In this document: positions 45,239 through 54,298 of the stretch, in pieces | Layout: the number at the start of each line of letters is the position of its first letter | How positions within the stretch are numbered: the stretch's first letter is position 1 | Assembly: GCA_020851235.1 (NCBI GenBank) | Contig: JADZDD010000017.1 | Coordinates: forward strand, 62,001-126,000 | Direction of reading: 5' to 3' | Origin: Burkholderiales bacterium | GTDB lineage: Bacteria; Pseudomonadota; Gammaproteobacteria; Burkholderiales; Casimicrobiaceae | Length of the DNA stretch: 64,000 nt | Translations under genes and position numbers: made by a program | Notes under the pieces: model-generated | What the model saw: only the letters and a program-made list of their open reading frames with translations | The model's database searches: none | What the model was told of the DNA's origin: nothing

Positions 45239-46096
45239 ATGGCCGACACGCTCGTGGGCAGTCGTTACGCGTTTCACGTCGCGCAGCGCGGCGTGAACGA
45301 AGGCAAGGTCGCGCCTGATTACCATGCCGCTCGCCCCGGCGACGTCGAGCTCGAGGCGCCGTCGAGCGATCTCGTCGGCTACGTGCATTCCTACGAGATC
45401 GGCAGCGTCGCGGATGGCCCCGGCGTACGTTTCGTCGCCATCCTCACCGGATGCCCGTCACGCTGCGTGTACTGCTACAACCCCGACACCTGGCACAAGC
45501 ACAACGGGCGCGCGGTGACGGTGTCACGCATGATGAGAACCATCGGCAGGTACGCCGACGCGCTACGCCGATCGGGCGGTGGCATCACGTTGTCCGGAGG
45601 GGAGCCGATCGTGCAGCGCGCGTTCGTCGTCGACGTATTCCGTCGCTGCCGGGCGCTCGGACTGCACACCTGCCTCGACACCTCGGGGCGCTTGGGCGAG
45701 CGCCTGAGCGACTCCGATCTTGCCACCATCGATCTCCATCTTCTGGACATCAAGGCGGGCGATCCCGCGGTCCACGAGCGCATCACGGGGCAACCGCTGG
45801 CACCGACGCTCGACTACGCAAGACGCCTGTCGGCGCTCGGGCGTCCGTTATGGATCCGGTATCCGCTGGTGCCGGGGCTCACCGACGATCACGATAACGT
45901 CGAGCGCGCCGCCGCATTCTGCGCGAGCCTCGCGACGGTCGAGCGGCTGGAAGTGCTGCGCTTCCACCACATGGGCCACGACAAGTGGGACAGGCTCGGG
46001 ATCGACAACGTGCTCCGCGACGTCGCGCCGCCCGACGCGAACCTCACCGAGCGGGTGCGCCAACAGTTCCGTGCACATGGTCTTGCCGTCCACTGA
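45239..46096 (+). CDS. pflA: Pyruvate formate-lyase activating enzyme-like radical SAM protein
   Basis: A 285-residue radical-SAM activase. The match to PflA is close over the core: GSVADGPGVRFVAILTGCPS leads to the CPSRCVYC cluster motif (CxxxCxxC) and YNPDTWHKHNGR. Also visible are GGGITLSGGEPIVQ, HTCLDTSGR, LLDIKAGDPAVHERITG, IRYPLVPGLTDDHDNV and FHHMGHDKWDRLG. It has about 45 extra N-terminal residues compared with the 246-residue E. coli enzyme. There is no extra ferredoxin-type cluster domain. It would generate the glycyl radical on a partner enzyme, but no pyruvate formate-lyase or other glycyl-radical enzyme is present in the window. Confidence 0.88.
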   Translation: MADTLVGSRYAFHVAQRGVNEGKVAPDYHAARPGDVELEAPSSDLVGYVHSYEIGSVADGPGVRFVAILTGCPSRCVYCYNPDTWHKHNGRAVTVSRMMRTIGRYADALRRSGGGITLSGGEPIVQRAFVVDVFRRCRALGLHTCLDTSGRLGERLSDSDLATIDLHLLDIKAGDPAVHERITGQPLAPTLDYARRLSALGRPLWIRYPLVPGLTDDHDNVERAAAFCASLATVERLEVLRFHHMGHDKWDRLGIDNVLRDVAPPDANLTERVRQQFRAHGLAVH

Positions 46097-46184
46097 ACCG
46101 TCGCTGCGGGCGTGCGCAGGTCGCGCGTGCCGCGGCCGAACGCCGCGTCCGGAGGTCAGCGCCAGCGCTGCGTCGCAGGGCGCG

Positions 46185-47384
46185 CTACGGCCGGAACCAG
46201 GCGTTGCCAACGATGAGGTAGACGGCGGTGGTCCCGCGGCTGGCCGCGACGTCGACGCCGACGTGCATCCCGAAGCGGCGTGCAAGCTCGTAGCGAACCC
46301 CGGCGCCGCCGCTGCCCACGCCCTGCGCGGAAGACACGCGGTCGTCGCGCGTCCACGTTTGCCCCGCCCCCCCGAAAGCCACGACGCTCCAGCGGCCATG
46401 GAACTGCCAGCGTGCCTCGATCTCGAGCGAACCTGCCTCGTCGCCCTGGAAGCGCATCGCCGGCACGCCGCGCAGCATCACGAACGGCCGCAAGAAGAAG
46501 GGGGTGGTCGACGACGACCACGCGTACTTGCCACGCGCACCGAGGAACACGTTATCGCCCAGGGGGCGCCAGCCGAGCAGTGTCTGGTCAAAGCGCTCGA
46601 AGTCGACACTTGCCCCGAGCGCCTGCCGCGAGGCGAGGTATGCCGACTCCGAATACACGCCACGAGTGGGTGTGAAGATGTTGTCGCGCGTGTCGTACTC
46701 CACGACCGCCGTCGGTGCGGAAATCGTCACCCGGGTACGATCCGCGAGTCCCGGGAACAACGGCGTGTCGCGCAGCCTCGGCTCGACCTCGGCCCATACG
46801 TAGCGCACGCCTGCTGCCCACGGCGATTCCTGCGCGAGCTGCCAGTTGGCCTGGCCCACGACAGCCGTGACGTCGAGCGAGTAGCGAACCGCCCGATCCC
46901 GCGCGTCGGCCCCTCCCGACAATCCGTAGAAGTCGAGGTTGACAACGCCTGTGCCGCCACCCGCGAGGGTGCGCAGGCGGCCGTCGAGCCAGCGGCTCGC
47001 ATCCCCCGCAAAGGTCATCCAAGTCCCATTCTGCGTCGCGATCCCGCCGATGGCGGAAATATCCGGTCGCGCCCACCCTTCCTCACCGGCCGCATGGCGG
47101 GGCCGAAGAAAGAGTCCGACGCCACCACCGCCATAGCCCACGGCCGGCTCGGTGACGATGATCGGAACCGGAAGGAAGCGATGCGGCTGGGCGAGGAACT
47201 CGGAAATGTCGAACTGCCCGTCCGCCGGATCGATGAAGCGCGCCGTGATCGGCCGCAACACCGCGCCGATCGACGCGTCCGGTGCGGCCTCCTGCGCATA
47301 CGTCCCTCCGCCATGCAGTGCGAAGGTGGCGAGTGCGAGCATGCCGAGGCGGCGGCAGTGACGAGGCATGGATGCGGTGGGCAT
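46185..47384 (-). CDS. BamA/TamA-type (surface antigen D15-like) outer-membrane protein
   Basis: A 399-residue beta-barrel protein. It has a signal peptide (LGMLALATFALHGGGTYAQ), a short N-terminal part with the FLPVPIIVTEPAVGYGGGGV motif, and then alternating strands. The late segments FVMLRGVPAMRFQGDEAGSL and LEIEARWQFHGRWSVVAFGG correspond to the G-Y/RG strand region of Omp85 barrels. The protein ends in aromatic NAWFRP. No POTRA repeats are visible, unlike BamA. This shorter type is known as a BamA/TamA-family outer-membrane protein of unknown role. It is divergent from the Crp/Fnr gene. The start could also be five codons later. Confidence 0.82.
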   Translation of the reverse strand: MPTASMPRHCRRLGMLALATFALHGGGTYAQEAAPDASIGAVLRPITARFIDPADGQFDISEFLAQPHRFLPVPIIVTEPAVGYGGGGVGLFLRPRHAAGEEGWARPDISAIGGIATQNGTWMTFAGDASRWLDGRLRTLAGGGTGVVNLDFYGLSGGADARDRAVRYSLDVTAVVGQANWQLAQESPWAAGVRYVWAEVEPRLRDTPLFPGLADRTRVTISAPTAVVEYDTRDNIFTPTRGVYSESAYLASRQALGASVDFERFDQTLLGWRPLGDNVFLGARGKYAWSSSTTPFFLRPFVMLRGVPAMRFQGDEAGSLEIEARWQFHGRWSVVAFGGAGQTWTRDDRVSSAQGVGSGGAGVRYELARRFGMHVGVDVAASRGTTAVYLIVGNAWFRP

Positions 47385-47494
47385 GGGACGCTGCTGCTCA
47401 TCGGACGCCTCGCCGACGTGGCGCGGCCGGGCAACAGACCGGGGCGAGGATGCCACAGCGGCGATCGGCGCGTGCTGATCTCGCGCAGGAACTG

Positions 47495-48286
47495 ATGCCA
47501 TTCACGGTCGATGGGAACGAACCGGCACGAGGTCGTGAGATGAGCGAGACCCTGTCCGCGTCGCGCTGCACCGCTGACGACACGGCGCGCGCGCCACGGG
47601 CCCACGGCACCCGACGCACCTTGTTCCGGCACGCGACCGGCCGCGCGAACGAACTCGCGTGGGGTCTCACGGAATCGGGTGTCCCGGACGTTCGCCTGGG
47701 GCGCCGCGACACCCTGCTGCGCAGCGGCACGCGTTTCGAGGCGCTGTACGTCATCCGTGCCGGCTCGTGCAAGCTCGTCGTCACCAATCCCGACGGAGAA
47801 GAGCACATCGTCGCCTTCTGCCTCCCTGGCGAGGTCATCGGGCTCGAAGCGCTCGGGAGCGGAGTTCATGCCACGACGGCGTATGCACTCGAGGCGCTCA
47901 CCTGCTGGCGCATCGCAGCGGAGCGAGTGGACATGCTGCTGCGCCACAACGGCGCATTCGCGCGAGCCGTCGTGGATGTGCTCTCGCTCGACGTCGGTCG
48001 CGGGCTGCGTGCCCTCACCATGCTGGGGACCATGACCGCCGCCCAGCGGCTTGCGTCGTTCCTGCTCGACCTCGCCGAGCGCTACCAGCAGTTGGGCTTC
48101 TCGGGCAGCGCGTTCGAATTGCGCATGACACGAACGGAGATCGGTGACCACTTGGGCCTGTCCACGGAAACGGTGAGCCGCACGCTCTCGCGACTTCGTA
48201 CCGATGGCCTGGTCAGCGTCAGCGGGCGAAGCGTGCGTTTGCGCGACCGCACGGCGTTGGGGCAAATCCTGCTGCATGGTGCCTGA
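47495..48286 (+). CDS. Crp/Fnr-family transcriptional regulator
   Basis: A 263-residue regulator with an N-terminal cyclic-nucleotide-binding-like beta-roll (LRSGTRFEALYVIRAGSCKL, AFCLPGEVIGLEALGSG), a dimer helix and a C-terminal winged helix (MTRTEIGDHLGLSTETVSRT, LSRLRTDGLVSVSGRSVRL). The recognition helix ETVSR is of the Fnr type. The N-terminal region before the roll has only one cysteine, so it lacks the Fnr iron-sulfur ligands and may sense something else. AGGA lies six bases before the ATG at 47495; an ATG at 47540 is an alternative. It may control the outer-membrane protein divergent from it or the energy-stress genes downstream. Confidence 0.9.
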   Translation: MPFTVDGNEPARGREMSETLSASRCTADDTARAPRAHGTRRTLFRHATGRANELAWGLTESGVPDVRLGRRDTLLRSGTRFEALYVIRAGSCKLVVTNPDGEEHIVAFCLPGEVIGLEALGSGVHATTAYALEALTCWRIAAERVDMLLRHNGAFARAVVDVLSLDVGRGLRALTMLGTMTAAQRLASFLLDLAERYQQLGFSGSAFELRMTRTEIGDHLGLSTETVSRTLSRLRTDGLVSVSGRSVRLRDRTALGQILLHGA

Positions 48287-48373
48287 CCCTGATGCGCGAG
48301 CGCGCAATGCACGACCACCACACCGGCGGCGCGCCACCCCAAAGCGGCGCGCCGTGCTGCACAATGCGCCTCC

Positions 48374-49690
48374 ATGAGCCCCGCCACTGCGGTCGACGAC
48401 TCGGTCGCCCACCCTCGGGCGCGCACGGCATTCATCCTGCTCTTCGCGCTCATGGTGGTGAACTATCTCGACCGCCAGGTCGTCGTGGCGATGTTCGTAC
48501 CGCTCAAGGCGACCTGGAACCTGCAGGACAGCGATCTCGGCCTGCTCTCGGCCGTCACCTCGATCGTCATCGCGTTCGGTGCGGTGCCGCTGGCGCTGCT
48601 CGCCGAACGCTGGACACGGGTACGCGCCATCGCGACGATGGCGATCGTGTGGAGCATCGCCACGGTCGCGAGCGCGTTCGCACCGAGCTACACGATGCTG
48701 CTCGGCGCTCGCGCGCTCGTCGGCCTCGGTGAGGCGACCTTTGGCGCCGTGGGGGTGGCGCTGCTCGCGACGCTCTATCCGCATCGCGCGCGAAGCACGG
48801 TGCTCGGCGCATTCTTCGTGGCAAGCATCGTCGGCACCACGCTTGGCATCGGCGGCGGCGGGATCGTGGTCCACCATTGGGGCTGGCGAGCCACATTCCT
48901 CACCGCCGGCCTCCCGGGCATCGCTCTGGCCGTTGTCTTCATGGCGGCGATGCGCCGGTATCGTGAGACCGGCGCGGTCGCCGGCGCGGGCGTACCCGCG
49001 CCCGCGGTGCGTGCGGTTCTCGCCGCTGCGGTGCGCCCCCGCACAGTGCCGCTGGTATGTGCAGGCAGCGCACTGCAACTGCTGACGGTGTCGATGATCT
49101 ATGCCTGGGTTCCCACCTATCTCGCGCGGTACCACGGCCTCGATGTACGAGGTGCTGGGCTGGCCGCGGGCATTCTCGTGGTAGCGAGTGGCGTGGGCGT
49201 CCTGGCGAGCTCGGCGCTCGCCGATCGCCTCGGGCGGCGCGTCCCCAGTGCGCGCGTGTTCGTCCCGGCACTCGGGGCGTCCCTCACGTTCGCGATCTTC
49301 ACGCCGACGTTCGCGCTCGTCCCGGCCGGTACGGCGCAGTTCGTCCTCATGACCATCGGCAGCATCGTCATGATGTCGAGCGTGGGACCCGGCGCGGCCG
49401 TGGTCCAGGACGTCGTGCCGGAACGCGTGCGAGCCACCGCGGCTGCGGTGCAGGCGATGGTGCTGAATCTCGTCGGCCTCGCCGGCGGCGCGGCGCTCAC
49501 GGGAGCGTTGTCCGATCGGGTGGGCTTGCAAGCGGCGCTCGCCCTCGTCCCCATTGCGTCGCTGGCGGCAGCGCTGTGCTTCGCGCTCGCGCGGCGCACG
49601 TATGCGGACGATGCGTCACGCGCCATGACCGATCCTGCATGGCGCGGCAGCATCGAGGTCCCCCCCGCCTGCGCCAATTCCATGCGGTAG
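48374..49690 (+). CDS. MFS transporter
   Basis: A 438-residue carrier with 12 predicted helices. The opening FILLFALMVVNYLDRQVVVA with the LAERWTRVRAIATMAIVWSI loop and the LVGLGEATFGAVGVALLATL helix is typical of the spinster/anion-cation symporter branch of the major facilitator family. The C-terminal half has GVLASSALADRLGRRVPSAR. Substrate unknown. It lies 87 bases after the Crp/Fnr gene on the same strand. The 206 bases after it contain no gene; a short TACTC/GAGTA symmetry near 49718 is the only feature seen. Confidence 0.87.
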   Translation: MSPATAVDDSVAHPRARTAFILLFALMVVNYLDRQVVVAMFVPLKATWNLQDSDLGLLSAVTSIVIAFGAVPLALLAERWTRVRAIATMAIVWSIATVASAFAPSYTMLLGARALVGLGEATFGAVGVALLATLYPHRARSTVLGAFFVASIVGTTLGIGGGGIVVHHWGWRATFLTAGLPGIALAVVFMAAMRRYRETGAVAGAGVPAPAVRAVLAAAVRPRTVPLVCAGSALQLLTVSMIYAWVPTYLARYHGLDVRGAGLAAGILVVASGVGVLASSALADRLGRRVPSARVFVPALGASLTFAIFTPTFALVPAGTAQFVLMTIGSIVMMSSVGPGAAVVQDVVPERVRATAAAVQAMVLNLVGLAGGAALTGALSDRVGLQAALALVPIASLAAALCFALARRTYADDASRAMTDPAWRGSIEVPPACANSMR

Positions 49691-49896
49691 ATCATGCCCC
49701 ACACCTCGTGCTCGCATTACTCTTCGCGAGTAGTGGCATACTGCGCGTCCTCCCAGGGCGCTGGACGGCGCGGGCAGCACGAACGGACCTGCCGGAAGAC
49801 ACCGCTACCTGCACAACTGCAACCGCCACGCTCGGCCTGCCGCCACGCGTCTCCTGCGTGCGTAGACATCCGGGGTCATACGATCAAGTGAGGCCC

Positions 49897-51219
49897 ATGC
49901 GCTCCCTCCCCTTCGCAACCTACGTCGCCGCATTTGCCTGCGCGGCCCTCGCGCCCGCGCTGCACGCGCAGGCGCCCGCTCCCACGAGTCCTCCGGCCGC
50001 AGCAGCGACCGCGGCGCCGGCGGGCCCCACGTTCTCGCAACAGGAGCTCGAACAGCTCGTGGCCCCGATCGCGCTGTATCCCGACGCCCTGCTCTCGCAA
50101 GTGCTGATGGCGTCGACGTATCCGCTGGAGGTCGTGTCGGCCGAGCGTTGGGTCAAGGCGAATCCGGGCCTCAAGGACAAGGCGCTCGAGGACGCGCTGC
50201 AAAAACAGCCTTGGGACGCGAGCGTCAAGTCGCTCACCGCATTTCCACAGGTGCTCACCATGATGAGCGAGAAGCTCGAATGGACGCAAAAGCTCGGCGA
50301 CGCCGTCCTCGCCCAGCAAAAGGACGTCCTCGCGACGGCGCAGACACTGCGCAACAAGGCGGTGGCGCAAGGCTCGCTCAAGGACTCGAAGGAGCAGAAG
50401 GTCGTCACGGCGCAGGAGAACAACACGACGATCATCAAGATCGAGCCCACCAATCCCGAGGTGGTGTACGTGCCGACCTACAATCCGACCGTCGTCTACG
50501 GCGCCTGGCCGTACCCGTCCTACCCCCCTTACTACTGGTATCCCCCAGGCTATTACGCCGGTGGCGCCCTCCTGGGGTTCACCGCCGGGGTGATCGTCGG
50601 GGGCGCGCTGTGGGGTGGCGTCAACTGGGGTCACGGCGACATCGACATCGACGTGAACCGGTACAACAACTTCAATCGCACGAACATCGGCAACGGCAAC
50701 TGGCAACACAACGTCGACCACCGGGGCGGCGTGCCGTATCGGGACAAGGCGACGGCGACCCAGTACGGCCGCGGCCAGGCGAAGGATGCCGCGTCACGCG
50801 ACGCCTTCCGTGGTCGCGCCGACACCGGCCGGCAGCAGATCCAGCGCGGTGAGGTCACGGCGCGCGACGTGCCGGGGAACCGGGCCGCCGGCGCGGGTGA
50901 TCGCGGACCCGGCGGAGCCCAAGGTGGTCTCGGCAGCGGTGACCGCGGCATGGCGGGTGGCGGCGGCAACGTAGCCGATCGCGGGGGCGCCGGCGTGAGC
51001 GATCGTGCTGCCGGCAGCCCAGGAGGTGGCGGGTTCGCCGCGCGGGATCACGGCGGCTCCGCGTTCGATACGCGTAACGCCGGCCAGGCGCGCGACGCCG
51101 GTAGCCGTGGTGCCACGAGCATGAACGCGTCGCGTGGTGCAGGGAACATGTCGCGCAGCGCGGGTGGCGGCGGTGGCGCCCGCGGCGGTGGCGGTGGCGG
51201 ACGTGGGGGACGGCGATGA
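49897..51219 (+). CDS. DUF3300 exported protein
   Basis: A 440-residue protein with a signal peptide (FACAALAPALHAQA). The DUF3300 domain is clear: FSQQELEQLVAPIALYPDAL, LLSQVLMASTYPLEVVSAER, WDASVKSLTAFPQVLTMMSE and NPEVVYVPTYNPTVVYG. One hydrophobic helix (LLGFTAGVIVGGALWGGVNW) follows. The remaining 180 residues are Gly/Arg/Asp-rich and repetitive, ending in a poly-Gly/Arg tail. The in-frame ORF extends far upstream, but the signal peptide fixes the start. Its stop overlaps the DUF2950 start (ATGA). Function unknown. Confidence 0.9.
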   Translation: MRSLPFATYVAAFACAALAPALHAQAPAPTSPPAAAATAAPAGPTFSQQELEQLVAPIALYPDALLSQVLMASTYPLEVVSAERWVKANPGLKDKALEDALQKQPWDASVKSLTAFPQVLTMMSEKLEWTQKLGDAVLAQQKDVLATAQTLRNKAVAQGSLKDSKEQKVVTAQENNTTIIKIEPTNPEVVYVPTYNPTVVYGAWPYPSYPPYYWYPPGYYAGGALLGFTAGVIVGGALWGGVNWGHGDIDIDVNRYNNFNRTNIGNGNWQHNVDHRGGVPYRDKATATQYGRGQAKDAASRDAFRGRADTGRQQIQRGEVTARDVPGNRAAGAGDRGPGGAQGGLGSGDRGMAGGGGNVADRGGAGVSDRAAGSPGGGGFAARDHGGSAFDTRNAGQARDAGSRGATSMNASRGAGNMSRSAGGGGGARGGGGGGRGGRR

Positions 51220-52202
51220 TCCGGTCTGTCATGTGGATGTGCTCGCTCGTGGCGTCGCGTCTCGTCGCACGCGGTTACGGCTCTCGCCGCCGCACAGATG
51301 GCGTGATGGCGGTCCTCGTCACCGTGGCGCTCCTGGGCCTCCCGGCGCAGGCCAGCGCGGCGAAGCAGACGACGTTCGCCACACCCGAAGACGCGGTCGT
51401 CGCGCTCGTCGCTGCGGCGAGGGCCAACGATATCGACGCGGTCCGCGCCGTTCTGGGCAACGACCGTGGTGACCTCGCCTCCGGCGACGCCGTGGCCGAT
51501 CGGGCGTTACGTGACGGCTTCGTCGCAGCCTATGACGCCAAACACGCGCTCGTTGCTGCGGGTGATGCGCTGCAACTTACCGTCGGCCCCGATGCCTTCC
51601 CCTTTGCCTTCCCGCTGGTGAAGACCGGCGATCGCTGGCGCTTCGATACCGCGAAAGGCCGCGACGAGCTCCTCGCGCGCCGCATCGGCGGCAACGAACT
51701 CGGCGCGATCAAGGTCTTGCAGGCGATCGTCGATGCGCAGCGCGAGTACGCGTCCGCGGATCGCGACGACAACGGCGCTGCCGAGTACGCGCGCCGCTTC
51801 GCGAGCCGCCCCGGCAAGCACGATGGACTGTATTGGCCCTCGGCGCCGGGTAAGCCCGACAGCCCCCTGGGCGAGCTCGTCGCACACGCGGCCGGTGAGG
51901 GCTATCGCAGCAAGGAATCCGCGCCCACGCCGTACCACGGCTACTATTTCCGCATGCTCACCGGCCAGACCGCCCGCGCCCGCGGCGGGGCGACCGACTA
52001 CGTCGTGCGTGGGCGGGCGATCGGCGGCTTTGGCGTGATCGCGTATCCGGCGAAGTACGCGAGCTCCGGGATCATGACGTTCATCGTCAATCAGGACGGC
52101 ATCGTCTATCAGGCGGACCTCGGCCCCGACACCGGTGCCAAGGCCGCGCGCATCCGCAAGTTCGATCCCGGTCCGGGCTGGACACCTGCCGTTTCGCCCT
52201 GA
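51216..52202 (+). CDS. DUF2950 exported protein
   Basis: A 328-residue protein of the DUF2950 family. A longish N-terminal region ends in a signal-like stretch (MAVLVTVALLGLPAQASAA). The domain then shows FATPEDAVVALVAAARANDI, RIGGNELGAIKVLQAIVDAQ, HDGLYWPS, PTPYHGYYFRMLTGQ and FIVNQDGIVYQADLG, the family's hallmark blocks. It overlaps the DUF3300 gene by four bases. The two families occur together in many proteobacteria, so they probably form one envelope system of unknown task. The true start may be the Met at about residue 30. Confidence 0.9.
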   Translation: MIRSVMWMCSLVASRLVARGYGSRRRTDGVMAVLVTVALLGLPAQASAAKQTTFATPEDAVVALVAAARANDIDAVRAVLGNDRGDLASGDAVADRALRDGFVAAYDAKHALVAAGDALQLTVGPDAFPFAFPLVKTGDRWRFDTAKGRDELLARRIGGNELGAIKVLQAIVDAQREYASADRDDNGAAEYARRFASRPGKHDGLYWPSAPGKPDSPLGELVAHAAGEGYRSKESAPTPYHGYYFRMLTGQTARARGGATDYVVRGRAIGGFGVIAYPAKYASSGIMTFIVNQDGIVYQADLGPDTGAKAARIRKFDPGPGWTPAVSP

Positions 52203-52239
52203 ACTCCTCGTGCCTCACCCATCCCAGGAACATGTCCTC

Positions 52240-52830
52240 ATGAAACGCTCGACCTTCGTACGCGTACTCGCCGTTGTCGCACTCGCCGCGGCCCCTTCGG
52301 TGCATGCTCAATCCGGTGCGGTGGTGGCCGGATCCGGGCCCGGCGCGGTCGCCGCAGCGCAGACGATCAAGGTCACGGCAACCATCACCGCGATCGACAA
52401 GGCCACGCGCGACGTCACGCTGAAGGGGCCACAAGGCGACATCGCCGTCGTGACCGCCGGTCCCGAGGTGAAGAATTTCGACCAGCTCAAGGTGGGCGAC
52501 CGCGTCGACTTGCAGTACGTCGAGGCGCTCGCGATCGAGCTGAGGAAGGGGGGCGGTCTTGTCGTGGGCAGGACGTCGAGCGCAGATGGCGCCCGCGCCA
52601 AGCCTGGTGCCGCACCCGGTGGCTCCGTCGGTCGCGAGGTCACGATCGTCGCCGACGTCGTGGCGGTGGATCCCGCGCACCAGGCGGTCACGCTGCGCGG
52701 ACCCAACCGCACGGTCACGCTGCGCATCGCGGATCCCGAGCAGTTCAAGCGCATCGCCAAGGGCGATCAGGTCGAAGCGAAGTACGTGCAGGCGATCGCG
52801 ATCGCCGTCGGGCCCGCCGCCGGGAAGTGA
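52240..52830 (+). CDS. Exported protein with two OB-like repeats
   Basis: A 196-residue protein with a signal peptide (STFVRVLAVVALAAAPSVHA). The mature part has two similar halves. The first is TIKVTATITAIDKATRDVTL with FDQLKVGDRVDLQYVEALAI. The second is EVTIVADVVAVDPAHQAVTL with FKRIAKGDQVEAKYVQAIAI. Each looks like a small beta-barrel of the kind seen in DUF5666-like proteins. I do not recognise a specific family name. It lies 37 bases after the DUF2950 gene and 13 before the DUF2254 gene, inside a tight gene run. Probably periplasmic. Confidence 0.8.
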   Translation: MKRSTFVRVLAVVALAAAPSVHAQSGAVVAGSGPGAVAAAQTIKVTATITAIDKATRDVTLKGPQGDIAVVTAGPEVKNFDQLKVGDRVDLQYVEALAIELRKGGGLVVGRTSSADGARAKPGAAPGGSVGREVTIVADVVAVDPAHQAVTLRGPNRTVTLRIADPEQFKRIAKGDQVEAKYVQAIAIAVGPAAGK

Positions 52831-52843
52831 CACCCCGCGCGCC

Positions 52844-54298
52844 ATGATGGCGCGCGCAGCCGGTCTCCGCTGGCGATCCACCCACCCGATCCACCCCCCC
52901 GTGCGCCAGGGCAGCAGCATTGCGCAGCGGGTTCAACGGCGGTATGCGCGCGCCGCCTTGCATGTCGAACTGCGCGTGCGGCGCCTCGCGCGGCGGCTCC
53001 GCCGGCGCCTTGCATGGGGACGCACGTACCGGCTCACGAGCTACCTGCGCTCCGCGCTGTGGACGGTTCCCCTCGTCGCCATCGGGCTCGTGCTGCTGCT
53101 GGTGCCTCCGCTACGCTGGGTCGATGACTGGCTCCACTGGGACTGGAGCGCTCTCGCCCCGGCTGGCGCCGAGGCGCTGTTCCAGACGGTGATCACGCTC
53201 ACGCTGTCCTTTCTCGTGTTCACCTTCGGCTCGCTGCTCGTGGCAATCCAGGTCGCGAGCGGCCAGCTCACGCCGCGCATCATCGCCACGATCCTGCTGC
53301 GCAACGACGTGGTGCGCTACAGCGTGGGGCTGTTCGTGTTCACGCTCGTGTTTGCGGTGATGGCGCTCAATCGCCACGATGCCACGGTGAGCCAGCTCGT
53401 CGCGTTCCTGACGGCGATCCTCGGTATCGCCTGCATCGCCGATTTCCTCTTTCTCATCGACTATGCGGCGCGGCTGTTGCGTCCGGTGAGCGTCGTGGCA
53501 CATGTCGGCAATGCAGCCGTGGACGTGATCGACGGCATGTATCCGGAGCCGACGAACGAGGATGGCGCCGACACCGCGCCCGCCGCATCTTTCGCACCCG
53601 CGCGCGTGGTGACGCACGCCGGCGCGGCGGGCATCGTCCTTGCGGTGGATCTCGCGTCGCTCGTCACGCTGGCGCAGCGCCACGCCGGCCTCGTCGAGTT
53701 CCTGCCGCGCATCGGCGATTTCCTCGCCGAGGACACTCCCTTATTTGCACTGCACGGTCCGGCCGCCGCGAGCGAGGATCGGCTGCTCAGGCAGACCGTC
53801 GCGGTTGGCGTGGAGCGCACGCTCGAACAGGATCCGATGTTTGCGCTGCGCATCCTGGTCGACATCGCGCTCAAGGCATTGTCCCCGGCGATCAACGATC
53901 CGACCACCGCGGTGCTCGCTCTCGATCAGGTCCATCGCGTGATGCGGCTCCTCGGCCGCCGTGACCTGCGGCGCGACGTCATCCGCGACGCCACCGGCAC
54001 ACCGCGCGTGGTCTTTCGCGCGCCGGACTGGGAAGACTATGTCACCGTCGCCTGTCGGGAGATCCGCGCCTGCGGCGGCAACAGTTTGCAGGTGGTGCGC
54101 CGGATGCGCGCCATGCTCATCGATCTGCACGCGTCGGTTCCGCCCCTGCGCCGGGCGCTGATCGCACGCGAGTTGCAACTGCTCGATGCCACCATCGACG
54201 CGGCAATGCCGCTTCCCGACGATCGCCGACTCGCGCACCGTGCCGATGTGCAGGGGCTCGGTGGCGCACCGCCACCCGGAACCGCGTCGAGGCCATGA
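52844..54298 (+). CDS. DUF2254 membrane protein
   Basis: A 484-residue protein. An Arg-rich N terminus is followed by four hydrophobic helices (ALWTVPLVAIGLVLLLVPPL, LTLSFLVFTFGSLLVAIQVA, GLFVFTLVFAVMALN, LTAILGIACIADFLFLIDYA). A large soluble C-terminal domain contains FALRILVDIALKALSPAIND, PTTAVLALDQVHRVMRLLGR and VTVACREIRACGGNSLQVVR. This is the DUF2254 pattern, whose function is unknown; the SPAINDPTTA motif is highly typical. The exact start within the Arg-rich region is uncertain. Its stop overlaps the following carrier gene (ATGA). Confidence 0.88.
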   Translation: MMARAAGLRWRSTHPIHPPVRQGSSIAQRVQRRYARAALHVELRVRRLARRLRRRLAWGRTYRLTSYLRSALWTVPLVAIGLVLLLVPPLRWVDDWLHWDWSALAPAGAEALFQTVITLTLSFLVFTFGSLLVAIQVASGQLTPRIIATILLRNDVVRYSVGLFVFTLVFAVMALNRHDATVSQLVAFLTAILGIACIADFLFLIDYAARLLRPVSVVAHVGNAAVDVIDGMYPEPTNEDGADTAPAASFAPARVVTHAGAAGIVLAVDLASLVTLAQRHAGLVEFLPRIGDFLAEDTPLFALHGPAAASEDRLLRQTVAVGVERTLEQDPMFALRILVDIALKALSPAINDPTTAVLALDQVHRVMRLLGRRDLRRDVIRDATGTPRVVFRAPDWEDYVTVACREIRACGGNSLQVVRRMRAMLIDLHASVPPLRRALIARELQLLDATIDAAMPLPDDRRLAHRADVQGLGGAPPPGTASRP

